64,000 nt of DNA, taken from Gammaproteobacteria bacterium. GTDB taxonomy: Bacteria; Pseudomonadota; Gammaproteobacteria; Pseudomonadales; Azotimanducaceae. Below the pieces are notes generated by a model. That model saw only the letters and a list, made by a program, of their open reading frames with translations, was not told the origin of the DNA and made no database searches. The position numbers were made by a program, and so were the translations under genes. Shown here one piece after another: positions 54,589 to 64,000 of this stretch (position 1 is the first letter of the stretch; each line of letters starts with the position of its first letter). The stretch spans positions 1-64,000 of the forward strand of contig JAPOXO010000090.1 of NCBI GenBank assembly GCA_026707045.1, read 5' to 3'.

Positions 54589-56547
54589 GTGTTGATGAAT
54601 CCAAGCAAAGTTCTTCAATCCTCAACCAATGAAAAAATTAGAGACTGCCTCGAGCACGCTCACGTACCTGCTCTCATGTGCTCGCTAGTCCATTTGACCG
54701 GTGATATTGAGTTACTTCGTGGAGACATTCGGCCATACGTCGTACCTATGGGCAATCCCAACCAATCCATCTCTGAAGAAGCGAAGTCGAAGATCGTCAA
54801 TCTTGCTTTGGAAGTTGTCTCAAATTTTCGAGACGGACAAATAGCTGTCGAATCCGATGTTTCAACACATGTACCAGAAATGACTAATTTCATTACTGGA
54901 GAGAAGTTATCGGAGGAATATTCCCAATTTGCCGTAGCAGAGCTCGCAATCGACGGATCTAGCGCTTACAACGTTTCCGGTTTGACATCTATACCTCTGG
55001 ATCAGCGAGAAAAGTTCAAGGTTGCAATAATTGGAGCAGGCATGTCCGGAATTCTGGCAGCAATTCGTCTGAAACAAGCTGGAATCCCGTTTGTCGTTCT
55101 CGAGAAGAACTCTGATGTAGGGGGAACGTGGTTCGAAAATCGATATCCCGGATGTCGCGTAGATAGTCCGAACCATGTTTATTCTTATTCTTTTGCACCC
55201 AAAGATTGGCCACAACACTTCTCGGACCAAACCGTCCTACTCGACTATTTTCAAAGTGTAGCTAAAGAGCATGACCTCAGGACGAGTATTCGATTTCAAA
55301 CCGAAGTCACCGAGATGCGTTATTGCAACGATACTGCGCTATGGACTCTGAATATCTCAACCGAGGCACGTGAGGAGCAATTGACGGTTAACGCCGTCAT
55401 CGTTGCTGTAGGCCAGCTTAATCGTCCAAAGCTGCCCGAGATTGAAGGAAGAGACAAGTTTCGTGGACCGAGCTTTCACTCGGCAGAATGGGATACTTCG
55501 GTCGAATTCGCGGAAAAAACCGTTGCCGTCATCGGAACAGGTGCTTCCGCGTTCCAATTTACCCCTCATATTGTCAAACAAGCGAAGTCAGTCGACGTTT
55601 TCTTGAGGACTCCTCCTTGGGTTGCTATCAATCCTCTATATCAAGCCCACATTACTGACCAGCAGCACTGGCTACTAAATAATGTCCCGTTCTATGCAAC
55701 TTGGTTTCGATTCTCGATGTTTTGGACGTCAGGCGAAGGGCTTCTATCGATGGCCCGGTGCGACCCCAATTGGGATCGAACCCGAAACTCCATAAGTGAA
55801 GCGAACGACAGGCTGCGTGAAATGCTTACACGCGGCATAGAGACGCAACTCGACGACCGACCAGACCTAATCAGCAAACTGACTCCTACTTACCCGCCAG
55901 CCGCCAAACGCATGCTAATCGACGATGGTGAATGGTATCGTGCTCTCAAGAGTCGGAACGTACGAGTCGTAGACACGAAGATCGAATCTATCAATGAAAC
56001 GGGGATTCAGCTTGTCGATGGATCGAGATTCGATTACGACATCATTCTTTACGGCACTGGATTTCATGCCAACCAGATTCTCTATCCGATGAAGATTTAT
56101 GGTTCCGACGGCCAGGAACTGCGTTCGAGTTGGGGAGATGATCCACGAGCCTATCTAGGAATAACAATTCCCAATTACCCAAACATGTACACCATGTACG
56201 GACCAAATACCAACATTGTGGTCAATGGCAGCATTATTTTCTTTTCAGAATGCGAAATGCTCTATATCATGCAGAGCATTCGCCATTTGCTGGTTAACGA
56301 GTACGCCTCGATGGATTGCGACCCAGCCTTCCACGATTCGTATAACGAGCGAATTGATCGAGAGAATCTTGGAATGTCATGGGGTGCCTCAGACGTCAAC
56401 AGCTGGTACAAGAATGCAAATGGACGTGTGACGCAATGCTGGCCTGGAACGCTTATTGAGTTTTGGAGACAGTGCAGAGACTTCGACCCGCATGCCTATC
56501 TATGGAACAATCCGTCGGAGACAGGAAATGCGAAAGATTTAGGCTAG
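54589..56547 (+). CDS. Flavin Baeyer-Villiger monooxygenase (HAPMO-like)
   Basis: The 652-residue protein has an N-terminal extension of about 145 residues, as in 4-hydroxyacetophenone monooxygenase. The FAD Rossmann motif GAGMSG is at 149-154, the BVMO fingerprint FRGPSFHSAEWD at 291-302 (FxGxxxH(S/T)xxWD), and the NADP motif GTGASA at 316-321. Class B flavin enzymes of this type insert oxygen beside a ketone to give an ester or lactone, using NADPH and O2; several act on steroids or aromatic ketones. Start could be GTG 54589 or ATG 54595. It is upstream of the methyltransferase gene (192 bases) on the same strand. Confidence 0.9.
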   Translation: MLMNPSKVLQSSTNEKIRDCLEHAHVPALMCSLVHLTGDIELLRGDIRPYVVPMGNPNQSISEEAKSKIVNLALEVVSNFRDGQIAVESDVSTHVPEMTNFITGEKLSEEYSQFAVAELAIDGSSAYNVSGLTSIPLDQREKFKVAIIGAGMSGILAAIRLKQAGIPFVVLEKNSDVGGTWFENRYPGCRVDSPNHVYSYSFAPKDWPQHFSDQTVLLDYFQSVAKEHDLRTSIRFQTEVTEMRYCNDTALWTLNISTEAREEQLTVNAVIVAVGQLNRPKLPEIEGRDKFRGPSFHSAEWDTSVEFAEKTVAVIGTGASAFQFTPHIVKQAKSVDVFLRTPPWVAINPLYQAHITDQQHWLLNNVPFYATWFRFSMFWTSGEGLLSMARCDPNWDRTRNSISEANDRLREMLTRGIETQLDDRPDLISKLTPTYPPAAKRMLIDDGEWYRALKSRNVRVVDTKIESINETGIQLVDGSRFDYDIILYGTGFHANQILYPMKIYGSDGQELRSSWGDDPRAYLGITIPNYPNMYTMYGPNTNIVVNGSIIFFSECEMLYIMQSIRHLLVNEYASMDCDPAFHDSYNERIDRENLGMSWGASDVNSWYKNANGRVTQCWPGTLIEFWRQCRDFDPHAYLWNNPSETGNAKDLG

Positions 56548-56739
56548 CCGTTTTAAAGTCAAGCTCTTTCGATAGAGATCCTCGAGTAGACGGCAACGAC
56601 CAAAGTGGTTTGGATACTTTCCATACAAGTGTGTTTTGTAAGATTGCAGCCGTTTCGATTCCATCCAAATGAAAGTGCTGCTAGAAAAAATCTCATAGAA
56701 CCCGCTAACCTGCGATCCAACTAGGGCCAAAACACCGAA

Positions 56740-57774
56740 ATGGGCATAGTCAAAACTACGAAAAGACTCAAGGCTGTTTTTCAAGAGGGCAACTCTATCC
56801 ATCGAATGCAAGACTTCGAGGAACGAAGCACACAAGCATTGCTGCAGTCTGGCGATTCGGATCAGTATGACCATGCGCAAACTGTCAAGAGCTACTACGA
56901 ACTATGTACCGAGATCATGGTATTTGGATGGGGCGAATCCTTGCACTTTGCTCCATTGTCTCCACATGAGAGTTTGGAGGAATCCAAAATCCGGCACCAA
57001 CGTCTGATGATTTCGAAGCTGGAGTTGGAAAAAGGAATGACAGTAGTAGACATAGGTTGCGGCATTGGCGGTCCAATGCGCCGAGTAGTTCGTGAAGGCG
57101 ATGTCCGAGTGGTCGGTATTAACATAAATGAGCTGCAGCTGAATAAAGCCAAGAAACTGAACTCAGAGGCAGGCCTGGACGACCGAGTCGATTACGAATC
57201 GTGCGATTTCATGGACATGAGCTCTATTGAAGATGAAACTTTCGATCGCGGATATGCAATCGAGTCCACATGTCATGCACCGGACAAGCTTAGAGCTTTC
57301 AAGGAGATATTTCGAATTTTAAAACCGGGTGCTTTACTGTGGGGTCAGGAAATGTGCATGACCGAGAAGTTTGATCAGAATGACAATCGGCACGCAGAAA
57401 TCAAGCGCGCACTCATGAAGGGTATAGCATTGAATGAGATCGCTAGTTTTCGGGAAGTCAATCAAGCACTCGAGTCGGCAGGATTTCAGGTACTGGAAGG
57501 CATGGACCGCGACATCCAAGAAGGACCGTCTACACCCTGGTACTACCCAATGGCGAATCAACACGGAACGGTGGGAAACTTCCTGTTAAGGATCCCTGCT
57601 GGGCGATCGGCGGTAGTAGCAGGACTAAGAATTGCTGAGATATTTCGTTTTTTTCCAAAAGGATCAGCAGATGTGGTTCGTCTCATGAACGATACCGCAT
57701 TTGCCTACGTTGCAGGCGGCGAAACTGGTATTTTCACACCACTCTACTGCTTTCTGGCACGCAAGCCGTTGTAG
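56740..57774 (+). CDS. Sterol C-24 methyltransferase-like (SMT/ERG6) SAM enzyme
   Basis: The 344-residue protein matches eukaryotic sterol methyltransferases along its length. Region I is MVFGWGESLHF (60-70; yeast YEYGWGSSFHF), motif I is VVDIGCGIGGP (102-112), region II is GYAIESTCHAPD (171-182; yeast VYAIEATCHAP), FRILKPGALLWGQEMCMTEK (191-210) and region III TPWYYP (265-270) follow. The C terminus GGETGIFTPLYCFLARKP (327-343) is the SMT C-terminal domain. Yeast Tyr81 and Glu82 of region I are replaced by Met60 and Val61, so substrate or product may differ. SMT transfers methyl from S-adenosylmethionine to the sterol side-chain C24. True bacterial SMTs are rare. No SMT substrate pathway is seen in the window. 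Confidence 0.88.
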   Translation: MGIVKTTKRLKAVFQEGNSIHRMQDFEERSTQALLQSGDSDQYDHAQTVKSYYELCTEIMVFGWGESLHFAPLSPHESLEESKIRHQRLMISKLELEKGMTVVDIGCGIGGPMRRVVREGDVRVVGININELQLNKAKKLNSEAGLDDRVDYESCDFMDMSSIEDETFDRGYAIESTCHAPDKLRAFKEIFRILKPGALLWGQEMCMTEKFDQNDNRHAEIKRALMKGIALNEIASFREVNQALESAGFQVLEGMDRDIQEGPSTPWYYPMANQHGTVGNFLLRIPAGRSAVVAGLRIAEIFRFFPKGSADVVRLMNDTAFAYVAGGETGIFTPLYCFLARKPL

Positions 57775-57911
57775 CGACCGACTATTCGGAGCACCAGAGC
57801 TCTTGGTTCAGCTATTGTCGGAATATAGCTAGAGTTCACAGACGACATTTACCAGGCTGGACTCAGATTTACAGGTGATGGTCGCATTCAGAAGCAACGG
57901 CCTTTCTAGAT

Positions 57912-60140
57912 TCACGCAATACGCAGACCAGATACGTTTGTGTAACCTCTCGGAAGTTTGCGACCTCGATTTCCACGACGTCCCGCGTATTCAAGAAGCT
58001 TTTTGGGGGACAAGGTCATAGTTCTCTTGCCTGCCGTAACTTCCACCGAATCGTTGGGGCCAATTCCCAAAATGTGAATCAATCTGTCTGGCTCATCCTG
58101 TCCCCGACTTGATAAACCAATCAAACTCACTCCCATACCTCGAGTTCGAGAAGGAATTGAATCTGCGTCAACAACGAGCATTCTGCCCTGATTTGATATT
58201 AAGACCACGTGTCCATCATCCGGGACCCTTGAGGGGGACAGTAGCTCGCTTCCTTCCTGCAGCACGACTACAATCTTTCCACCCTTCACTTTGACTGGAT
58301 TCTTTGGCACTGACATCGTGAATCCTTTACCGAAGTTGCTGGCCACAATCAAATTTGCATCGGTAGAGCTCGCCAGTCCAACAAATTTGGAATTGGGGGG
58401 AGGAGCCAGAACACTTGTCAATGGCTCTCCTTGTCCGCGAGCTGATGGCAAACCGAGCACTGGCAATGAGTACATCCGTCCTGTGGAATCGAACAACATG
58501 CACTGATCGTTGGTTCTTGCATTTACTTTGCAAAGAAACTCATCGCCCTCTCGATAGCTCAATGTATGAGGATCGATCTCATGTCCTTTGGCCGACCGAA
58601 TCCAACCTTTTTGAGAAAGGACGATTGAGACCGGTTCGTTCGGTACAAGCTCGTTTTCAGTGAAAGCCGAAGCTTCCGCGGCCTCTACTGTGATTACTGT
58701 CCGTCTTGAGTCCCCAAATTCCTCGACAACCGACTCAAGCTCCTTTCGAATCAATGTATTCATTCGTTGATTTGAATTCAGAATCTTGTCTAATTCGACC
58801 CGTTCCGTGGTCAACGTTTTGCGCTCGGCCTCGAGTTTCTCGTGCTCCAGCCGTGTCAGTTGGCGTACACGAAGATCCAAAATTGAGGTTGCTTGCAACT
58901 CGGTTAGCCCAAACCTATTCATAATGGCGGGCTTAGGATTATCTTCCTCCCGCACCATTCGAATAACTTCATCGATGTTCAAATGGGCGACCAGCAGACC
59001 TTCAATGATTTCCAATCGCCTGTCGATTTGACTGATTCGATGTTCAATCCTTCGACGAACGGTGAGTTTTCTGAATCGAAGCCACTGACCCAGCAATTCG
59101 GCAAGAGACATGACCTTGGGACGACGGTCCAAACCAATCACGTTGAAATTGACTCGGTAGCCCCTTTCCAAATCTGTCGTGGCATACAGGTGACTCATCA
59201 GGCGTTCGACATCTACTCGGGACGAACGCGGAACTAGAACTAGTCGGATAGGGTTTTCGTGATCTGACTCATCTCGCAGATCTATCAGCATGGGTAATCG
59301 CTTGGAGGACATTTGTATTGCAATCTGCTCAAGTACCCGAGACGGAGAGCTTTGAAATGGCAATTCAGAAACGACAATATCTCCGTTCTCTCGTTCATAT
59401 CGAGCTCTGCAACGAACTACTCCACGGCCACTTTCATACGCGTTCAAAAGCTCTTCTTGTGACGAAATTATTTCTCCGCCTGTCGGAAAATCGGGTCCCA
59501 CAACAATTGACAAAAGATCTTCAACTGATGTTCGCGGTGCACGAAGTAGCTGTATGCATGCTTGGGCAATTTCGCTCAAATTATGGGGCAACACATCTGT
59601 GGCCATGCCCACTGCAATTCCTGTACTCCCGTTTAGTAGTAAGAAAGGAACCTTGGCTGGCAGGAAGACAGGTTCCTCAAGCGCACCATCAAAATTAGGA
59701 ACGAAGTCAACTGTGCCCTGTCCGAGTTCCTCATACAACAGCGAGGCCTCACGTGTCAGGCGAGCCTCCGTATAGCGTTGGGCTGCAAACGATTTAGGTT
59801 CATCAGGCGCACCCCAATTTCCCTGACCATCCACCAATGGGTATCTAAAAGAAAACGGTTGCGCCATTAGCACCATCGACTCATAACAAGCAGCCTCGCC
59901 ATGGGGATGAAATTTGCCGATCACATCACCAACAGTTCTAGCTGACTTCGTGTGCTTGGCCTGGTGGGTGATGCCAAGTTGCTGCATGGCGTAAATGATG
60001 CGTCGTTGAACCGGTTTGAGACCGTCACCTACAAACGGCAAAGCGCGATCATTAATGACGTACATCGAGTAGTCGAGATACGCCTTCTCCGTGTATTCGT
60101 CGAGAGCGATCGACTCGTCGCCAAACAAGTCTAGCGCCAC
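57912..60140 (-). CDS. parC: DNA topoisomerase IV subunit A
   Basis: The 742-residue protein decatenates daughter chromosomes with ParE. Features: [80 protein letters not shown] with catalytic Tyr123, and a five-bladed C-terminal domain with repeats such as [20 protein letters not shown]. It is ParC rather than GyrA by length and by the [11 protein letters not shown] and NWGAPD motifs. At the quinolone positions it has Glu82-Ala83 where E. coli has Asp79-Ser80. parE is two bases upstream. Confidence 0.95.
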   Translation of the reverse strand: MALDLFGDESIALDEYTEKAYLDYSMYVINDRALPFVGDGLKPVQRRIIYAMQQLGITHQAKHTKSARTVGDVIGKFHPHGEAACYESMVLMAQPFSFRYPLVDGQGNWGAPDEPKSFAAQRYTEARLTREASLLYEELGQGTVDFVPNFDGALEEPVFLPAKVPFLLLNGSTGIAVGMATDVLPHNLSEIAQACIQLLRAPRTSVEDLLSIVVGPDFPTGGEIISSQEELLNAYESGRGVVRCRARYERENGDIVVSELPFQSSPSRVLEQIAIQMSSKRLPMLIDLRDESDHENPIRLVLVPRSSRVDVERLMSHLYATTDLERGYRVNFNVIGLDRRPKVMSLAELLGQWLRFRKLTVRRRIEHRISQIDRRLEIIEGLLVAHLNIDEVIRMVREEDNPKPAIMNRFGLTELQATSILDLRVRQLTRLEHEKLEAERKTLTTERVELDKILNSNQRMNTLIRKELESVVEEFGDSRRTVITVEAAEASAFTENELVPNEPVSIVLSQKGWIRSAKGHEIDPHTLSYREGDEFLCKVNARTNDQCMLFDSTGRMYSLPVLGLPSARGQGEPLTSVLAPPPNSKFVGLASSTDANLIVASNFGKGFTMSVPKNPVKVKGGKIVVVLQEGSELLSPSRVPDDGHVVLISNQGRMLVVDADSIPSRTRGMGVSLIGLSSRGQDEPDRLIHILGIGPNDSVEVTAGKRTMTLSPKKLLEYAGRRGNRGRKLPRGYTNVSGLRIA

Positions 60141-60141
60141 C

Positions 60142-62121
60142 CTAGGTCCCGTTTATCAAACTAGCAGTAGTCATTTCTGTCTCCGATTCAGTCGTAGAGA
60201 CATTCTTAAGTATTTGGGCCTGATCTCCTTTGTCTTCAAGCCAACGTCTGCGGTCAGCTGCACGTTTCTTTGCGAGCATCATGTCCATCACTTTGTCGGT
60301 CTTGTCCTGTCCTTGAATATAGAGACGGACGAGCTTTCTGGTTGCAGGCGCCATCGTAGTTTCGCGCAACTGCAATGGATCCATCTCACCAAGCCCTTTG
60401 AATCTTTGAACAACAGGTGTCGACCTAGCGTTCTCAGCGACTAACCGATCCAAAACTCCTTGCTTTTCGGCATCGTCAATCGCGTAATAGACCTTCTTCC
60501 CGACATCTATTCGATAGAGCGGTGGCAACGCTACATATACAAATCCTCCCTCGACCAAGACCCTGAAATGTCGAAGAAACAAAGCACATAGAAGGGTTGC
60601 GATATGCGCTCCATCTGAGTCGGCATCGGCTAGGATGCAAATCTTGTGGTAGCGCAAGTTGTCAATGTTGCTACTTCCGGGTTCGACTGCTATAGCGTGG
60701 GCAATATCCATCACTGTTTGGGATGCCAAAACCGATCCCGTCTCGACTTCCCATGTGTTCAGTATTTTTCCTCTCAAAGGCAATACAGCTTGAAAGTCTC
60801 GATCCCGAGCTTGCTTCGCTGAGCCTCCGGCCGAATCCCCTTCTACTAGAAACAGTTCTGATCGTTCAGCCTCCTGGGAGGTGCAGTCTGCTAGTTTCCC
60901 TGGTAATGCCGGACCGGATAGAAGCGTCTTTCGCTTGACTTTCTTGCTGGCCTGGGATCGTTTTTGAGCACTGTCGATCGCCAGATCTGCGATTGCTTCG
61001 CCTTCGTGCGGATGTTCGTTTAGCCACAGACTGAACGACGCTTTCGCAACGCCCCCAATGAATGGCGTGGCTTCGCGGGAAGACAGCCGTTCCTTGGTCT
61101 GTCCGCTAAAGTGTGGTTCTTCAAGTTTCGCTGACAAGATGAACGAACAATTCTCCAATACATCGTCGGCTGTGAGTTTGAGTCCGCGCGGTAGTAACTT
61201 TCTAAACTCACAGAACTCTCGCATTGCGTCAGTGAGACCGGCTCGAAGTCCGTTTACATGTGTGCCGCCTTGAGCCGTCGGAATGAGATTGACATAGCTC
61301 TCCACGACTTGCTCATTCGGTTCGCGCGTCCATGTAGCGGCCCATTCGACGGATTCATGCTGTCCAGAGGCTTGGTGAGTAAAAGGTTCAACTGGTGTGT
61401 GCTCGCCTTTGATGTTTTCAGACAAATAACCAGCTAGTCCATTTTCATATAACCAGCTCTCTTCCTGTTTGCTTCCATCGTCATCAAATGTGATTAATCT
61501 CACCGTCAAGCCACTACACAGAATTGCCTTCGCACGTAGGACATGGCGTAGTCTGCGAACCGACACGAGCCCCGAGTCAAAGAAACTCGCATCCGGAAGA
61601 AACGTGATGGTAGTTCCTGTTGTCTTCTTGCCTACGGTTGATTTGACAGCAAGCGAACCTTGGCTGACACCGCTTTCGAATCGCTGGCCGTAAACATTTC
61701 CGTTCTGTCGGACTTCTACCTCAAGCCAGAGCGAAAGTGCATTGACGACAGATACGCCAACACCATGCAATCCTCCGGCAAACCGATACGAGTCGTTGTC
61801 AAACTTCGCTCCCGCATGCAAGGTAGTCATGATCAGTTCAACACCACTAATCTCGTGCACCGGATGAATGTCCACTGGCATGCCTCGTCCACGATCAGCA
61901 ACTGATACGGATCCATCAGGCCTCAGTTCAACTTCAATTTCCGAACCGAAGCCCTCCAACACTTCGTCGACACTGTTGTCTACCACCTCCTGAATCAAGT
62001 GATTTGGCCTCGTCAAGTCCGTATACATTCCAGGACGTCGACGAACCGGATCCAGTCCTTCCAGAACAACAATCGATTCGGTTGTGTACTTTTTCTTCAA
62101 TCCAATGTCCTCTAGTTCCAA
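60142..62121 (-). CDS. parE: DNA topoisomerase IV subunit B
   Basis: The 659-residue ATPase subunit shows [78 protein letters not shown], the [24 protein letters not shown] with [23 protein letters not shown] and [10 protein letters not shown]. It is ParE by size and by the [20 protein letters not shown] form. It starts 10 bases inside the end of cpdA and lies two bases before parC, so the two subunits are made together. Confidence 0.95.
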   Translation of the reverse strand: MELEDIGLKKKYTTESIVVLEGLDPVRRRPGMYTDLTRPNHLIQEVVDNSVDEVLEGFGSEIEVELRPDGSVSVADRGRGMPVDIHPVHEISGVELIMTTLHAGAKFDNDSYRFAGGLHGVGVSVVNALSLWLEVEVRQNGNVYGQRFESGVSQGSLAVKSTVGKKTTGTTITFLPDASFFDSGLVSVRRLRHVLRAKAILCSGLTVRLITFDDDGSKQEESWLYENGLAGYLSENIKGEHTPVEPFTHQASGQHESVEWAATWTREPNEQVVESYVNLIPTAQGGTHVNGLRAGLTDAMREFCEFRKLLPRGLKLTADDVLENCSFILSAKLEEPHFSGQTKERLSSREATPFIGGVAKASFSLWLNEHPHEGEAIADLAIDSAQKRSQASKKVKRKTLLSGPALPGKLADCTSQEAERSELFLVEGDSAGGSAKQARDRDFQAVLPLRGKILNTWEVETGSVLASQTVMDIAHAIAVEPGSSNIDNLRYHKICILADADSDGAHIATLLCALFLRHFRVLVEGGFVYVALPPLYRIDVGKKVYYAIDDAEKQGVLDRLVAENARSTPVVQRFKGLGEMDPLQLRETTMAPATRKLVRLYIQGQDKTDKVMDMMLAKKRAADRRRWLEDKGDQAQILKNVSTTESETEMTTASLINGT

Positions 62122-62855
62122 GCTCCTCCGAGCCTGCGCACTTCCGTGTGAATGGATCCGTCGTCAAGCAATTTGAGCCATCTCCAACCAGGAGGCGCAT
62201 TGTCGAAACCAAACGAATCCACATTTGGAGCGAATTGCCAACACGTTGAAGGTGTCGCCAAGTAACGAATTCCATTGTGAACTTGGTCATACACTTGGTG
62301 AATGTGTCCGCATAAGTAAGCAGTAGAAGCAGGATTTGCTTCAAGCAGCTCTACCACCGTTTCGCCGTTATCCACGCGATGAGCATCGAGCCACCCACAG
62401 CCAATGTCAGTTAGTGGATGGTGGCCAACAACTAGGAAATATTTGGACGGCTTCTTTAACTCTGTGGAAAGGCGGTCCAATTCTTCCGATCCGACATGTC
62501 CTGCAACTTCATGATCCACATGCGTGTCTAGCGTTATGATTCTCCAATCCCCCATCGAAACGCTGGAAGTTGAGATCACCTTTTTCATAGTTTCTCCAAC
62601 GTCGTGGTTTCCCGGAACCCCCAAAATTGGGCCGTTGAAGCGGTCACGAATCAGTCTAACAAATGCCATGTAGGTATTCAGAATCGGCTCTTGAGCTAAA
62701 TCTCCCGTTGCGAGAATCAAATCGGGGGATCTTTCGCACAACGCTTCATCAAGCACCGATGTCAGAGTGCTGGTGGGAGCCACACCGTTTTTCACAGCTA
62801 GGGGATCCGCAAACAAATGGGTGTCGGTAATCTGCAGCAAATGCAAACTACTCAT
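62112..62855 (-). CDS. cpdA: 3',5'-cyclic-nucleotide phosphodiesterase CpdA
   Basis: CpdA is a calcineurin-type metallophosphoesterase that hydrolyses cAMP. The 247 residues show the metal motifs LQITDTHLFAD, ILATGDLAQEP, VPGNHDVGET, LVVGHHPLTDIGCGWLD, YLCGHIHQVYD and ATPSTCWQFAPN. In relatives it stands between yqiB and parE; the same order is kept here. Its end overlaps parE by 10 bases. The enzyme would tune cAMP-CRP regulation. Confidence 0.93.
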   Translation of the reverse strand: MSSLHLLQITDTHLFADPLAVKNGVAPTSTLTSVLDEALCERSPDLILATGDLAQEPILNTYMAFVRLIRDRFNGPILGVPGNHDVGETMKKVISTSSVSMGDWRIITLDTHVDHEVAGHVGSEELDRLSTELKKPSKYFLVVGHHPLTDIGCGWLDAHRVDNGETVVELLEANPASTAYLCGHIHQVYDQVHNGIRYLATPSTCWQFAPNVDSFGFDNAPPGWRWLKLLDDGSIHTEVRRLGGAWN

Positions 62856-62906
62856 GATGTCCTTTTGAAATTGATGCCGAATCCATGGCTCTAAGCGATA
62901 CGCCGT

Positions 62907-63461
62907 TCAGTTGATGAACGGCAATTCTTCTTGGTCGTGCTTCGATTTAGCGGTTCGACCCTTCTTAAGACAAAGAGTCAACAGTTCTCCCAAGAATCGA
63001 TTGACTTGAGCTTTTTCGTCAGGTGCTCGCATCTTTTGCTTAGGATAGGTCCACTTTACGGCGAACTGCCTATGTCCCTGGAAGCTAATCACCTCTGCAC
63101 ATTGGACATCATGGTAAGCCCTCACAACAAGCATCAAGTCCCGTATACCTGAAGGCATTCCTTGCGCGATCGTAATCGTTGTGGTGTAGCGGGAACTTTC
63201 AGAAACAGCGAACCGAATTGCCTCGCTCACGGAACTTACCAAGACCGAAATTTCGCGAAACTCTCCAGATCGCAGATCTTGCATCAGTCTACACAAACGC
63301 ATGTAGTTCGCATCGCATTCCGCAAGATGCGCCAAAAGGTCAAATCTGTAACGCCTAGGAAACAACGTGCTAACCGAAAGTTCCTGCATGACCAAAAGAT
63401 TGTATACGCTTCTCAGCCGCCAATAGCCAAGAGTTCGCCTTGTATCTCTGCACGCTAACAC
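62907..63461 (-). CDS. yqiB: YqiB (DUF1249) family protein
   Basis: The protein resembles E. coli YqiB in SSRYTTTITIAQ, VVRAYHDVQCAEVISFQGH, WTYPKQKMRAPDEKAQVNRFL and the C-terminal LLTLCLKKG. The frame is 184 residues from GTG 63461; an internal ATG at 63389 (MQELSVSTLFPRRYRFDLLA) gives 160 residues and fits the family N terminus better, so the first 24 residues may not be translated. Function unknown. It is 51 bases upstream of cpdA and forms the cpdA-parE-parC run. Confidence 0.88.
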   Translation of the reverse strand: MLACRDTRRTLGYWRLRSVYNLLVMQELSVSTLFPRRYRFDLLAHLAECDANYMRLCRLMQDLRSGEFREISVLVSSVSEAIRFAVSESSRYTTTITIAQGMPSGIRDLMLVVRAYHDVQCAEVISFQGHRQFAVKWTYPKQKMRAPDEKAQVNRFLGELLTLCLKKGRTAKSKHDQEELPFIN

Positions 63462-63609
63462 CTTGCTTGTTCGGTCTCGCTGGAGACCTACTAAATTCCA
63501 CGAATCATCACCTCAACGCCGACCGGTTACAAAAATATTATACATATGAACAGTATTCGTGTGTTATTACAGTCAATTAGCCTGCAACCAGATGAATTCT
63601 CAAAAAAGC

Positions 63610-64000
63610 TCACGTTTCTTGGAACTGCTTGCGGGAAGCATTCTTGGCAATCCAGCGCACACGCACTAGCAGCATAGTGGATGCACAAGCCAGTCCAACT
63701 ACTAGTCCCCACCAAAAGCCGACTACACCCACACCCTCAAAGGGACCGATTCCATACGCAAGAGATGCGCCTAAGGGCATACCTATCAACCAATACGAAA
63801 GTGTCACAAGGCACATCGGCACCATCGCATCTTTGAATCCCCTCAGAGACCCGATAGCAGTTACTTGGCTTGCATCAAACAGTTGAAAAAATGCACACAT
63901 GAGCAGCAAGAGCGATGCCAACTCGAGCACCCCGACATCGTCGCTGTACAGCGCTACGATGTAGTCACGTCCAACAAACAGTATCAAGGCAATACATATG
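63610..64000 (-). CDS. MATE-family multidrug/cation antiporter, 5' end missing
   Basis: The last 130 or so residues of a polytopic membrane protein are visible; the frame stays open through base 64000, so the start lies to the right of the window. Features are LLLLMCAFFQLFDASQVTAIGSLRG, a MATE TM10-like segment, SYWLIGMPLGASLAYG, and GFWWGLVVGLACASTMLLVR at the end, matching the C-terminal helices of NorM-type pumps. It would use a Na+ or H+ gradient to export drugs. It is 148 bases upstream of yqiB on the same strand. Confidence 0.85.
   Translation of the reverse strand, partial: ICIALILFVGRDYIVALYSDDVGVLELASLLLLMCAFFQLFDASQVTAIGSLRGFKDAMVPMCLVTLSYWLIGMPLGASLAYGIGPFEGVGVVGFWWGLVVGLACASTMLLVRVRWIAKNASRKQFQET

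Overview
The window is chromosomal DNA from a gammaproteobacterium of moderate G+C, about 45-50% by eye. The evidence is the housekeeping gene order. One block runs nnr-tsaE-amiB-mutL-miaA-hflX-hflK-hflC-purA and then, past tRNA-Leu, rnr-rlmB-rpsF-rpsR-rplI-dnaB. This is the layout known from Pseudomonas-type genomes, with an xseB-ispA block and a parC-parE-cpdA-yqiB block in addition. A canonical one-piece tmRNA and a complete EF-P lysylation set (efp, epmA, epmB) also fit. MutL carries an endonuclease motif, as in gammaproteobacteria without Dam/MutH. I see no insertion sequence, transposase, prophage, integrase or CRISPR array.

Layout: 1-630 holds the end of ygfZ. 648-3243 holds three tandem paralogous secreted Sel1-like genes. 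3425-5068 holds yciB, a small membrane protein gene and pdxJ. 5180-8281 holds a periplasmic peroxiredoxin, a TonB-dependent receptor and a GYD-domain protein. 8520-12809 holds a very large ABC-2 permease/M1-peptidase-like protein and a secreted unknown. 12810-14111 is a gene-poor, patchy stretch beside the 3' end of ssrA, with a glyoxalase-family gene, a possible gene remnant and a doubtful small ORF. 14112-20645 holds tmRNA, ispA, xseB, pgpA, thiL, nusB, glyA and radA. 20871-23658 holds an alpha/beta hydrolase and two 2-oxoglutarate dioxygenases. 23741-46410 is the large housekeeping block. 46495-57774 is an accessory redox/methyltransferase neighbourhood. 57912-64000 holds parC, parE, cpdA, yqiB and a MATE pump that runs off the edge.

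The most unusual part is 46495-57774. It encodes a single protein joining a GOLPH3/GPP34 domain to a CYP51-like cytochrome P450, and a Rieske oxygenase of the KshA/DAF-36 (cholesterol 7-desaturase) type. It also encodes an RND pump with its membrane fusion protein, a Baeyer-Villiger monooxygenase of the 4-hydroxyacetophenone type, and a close homologue of eukaryotic sterol C-24 methyltransferase (ERG6/SMT). No squalene epoxidase or oxidosqualene cyclase is present in the window. My working hypothesis is a bacterial system that oxidises and methylates sterols or related polycyclic lipids, perhaps taken from the environment or a host. This is inference from families and adjacency, not proof.

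Other notable points: hfq is missing from the miaA-hflX junction where it almost always sits. ParC has Glu-Ala instead of Asp-Ser at the quinolone-binding positions. The M1-like part of the 1157-residue protein has no HExxH zinc site. Two perfect inverted repeats lie side by side between the P450 and Rieske genes. The three Sel1-like proteins share an N-terminal acidic-Val-Val motif with the TonB-dependent receptor encoded 2.5 kb away.
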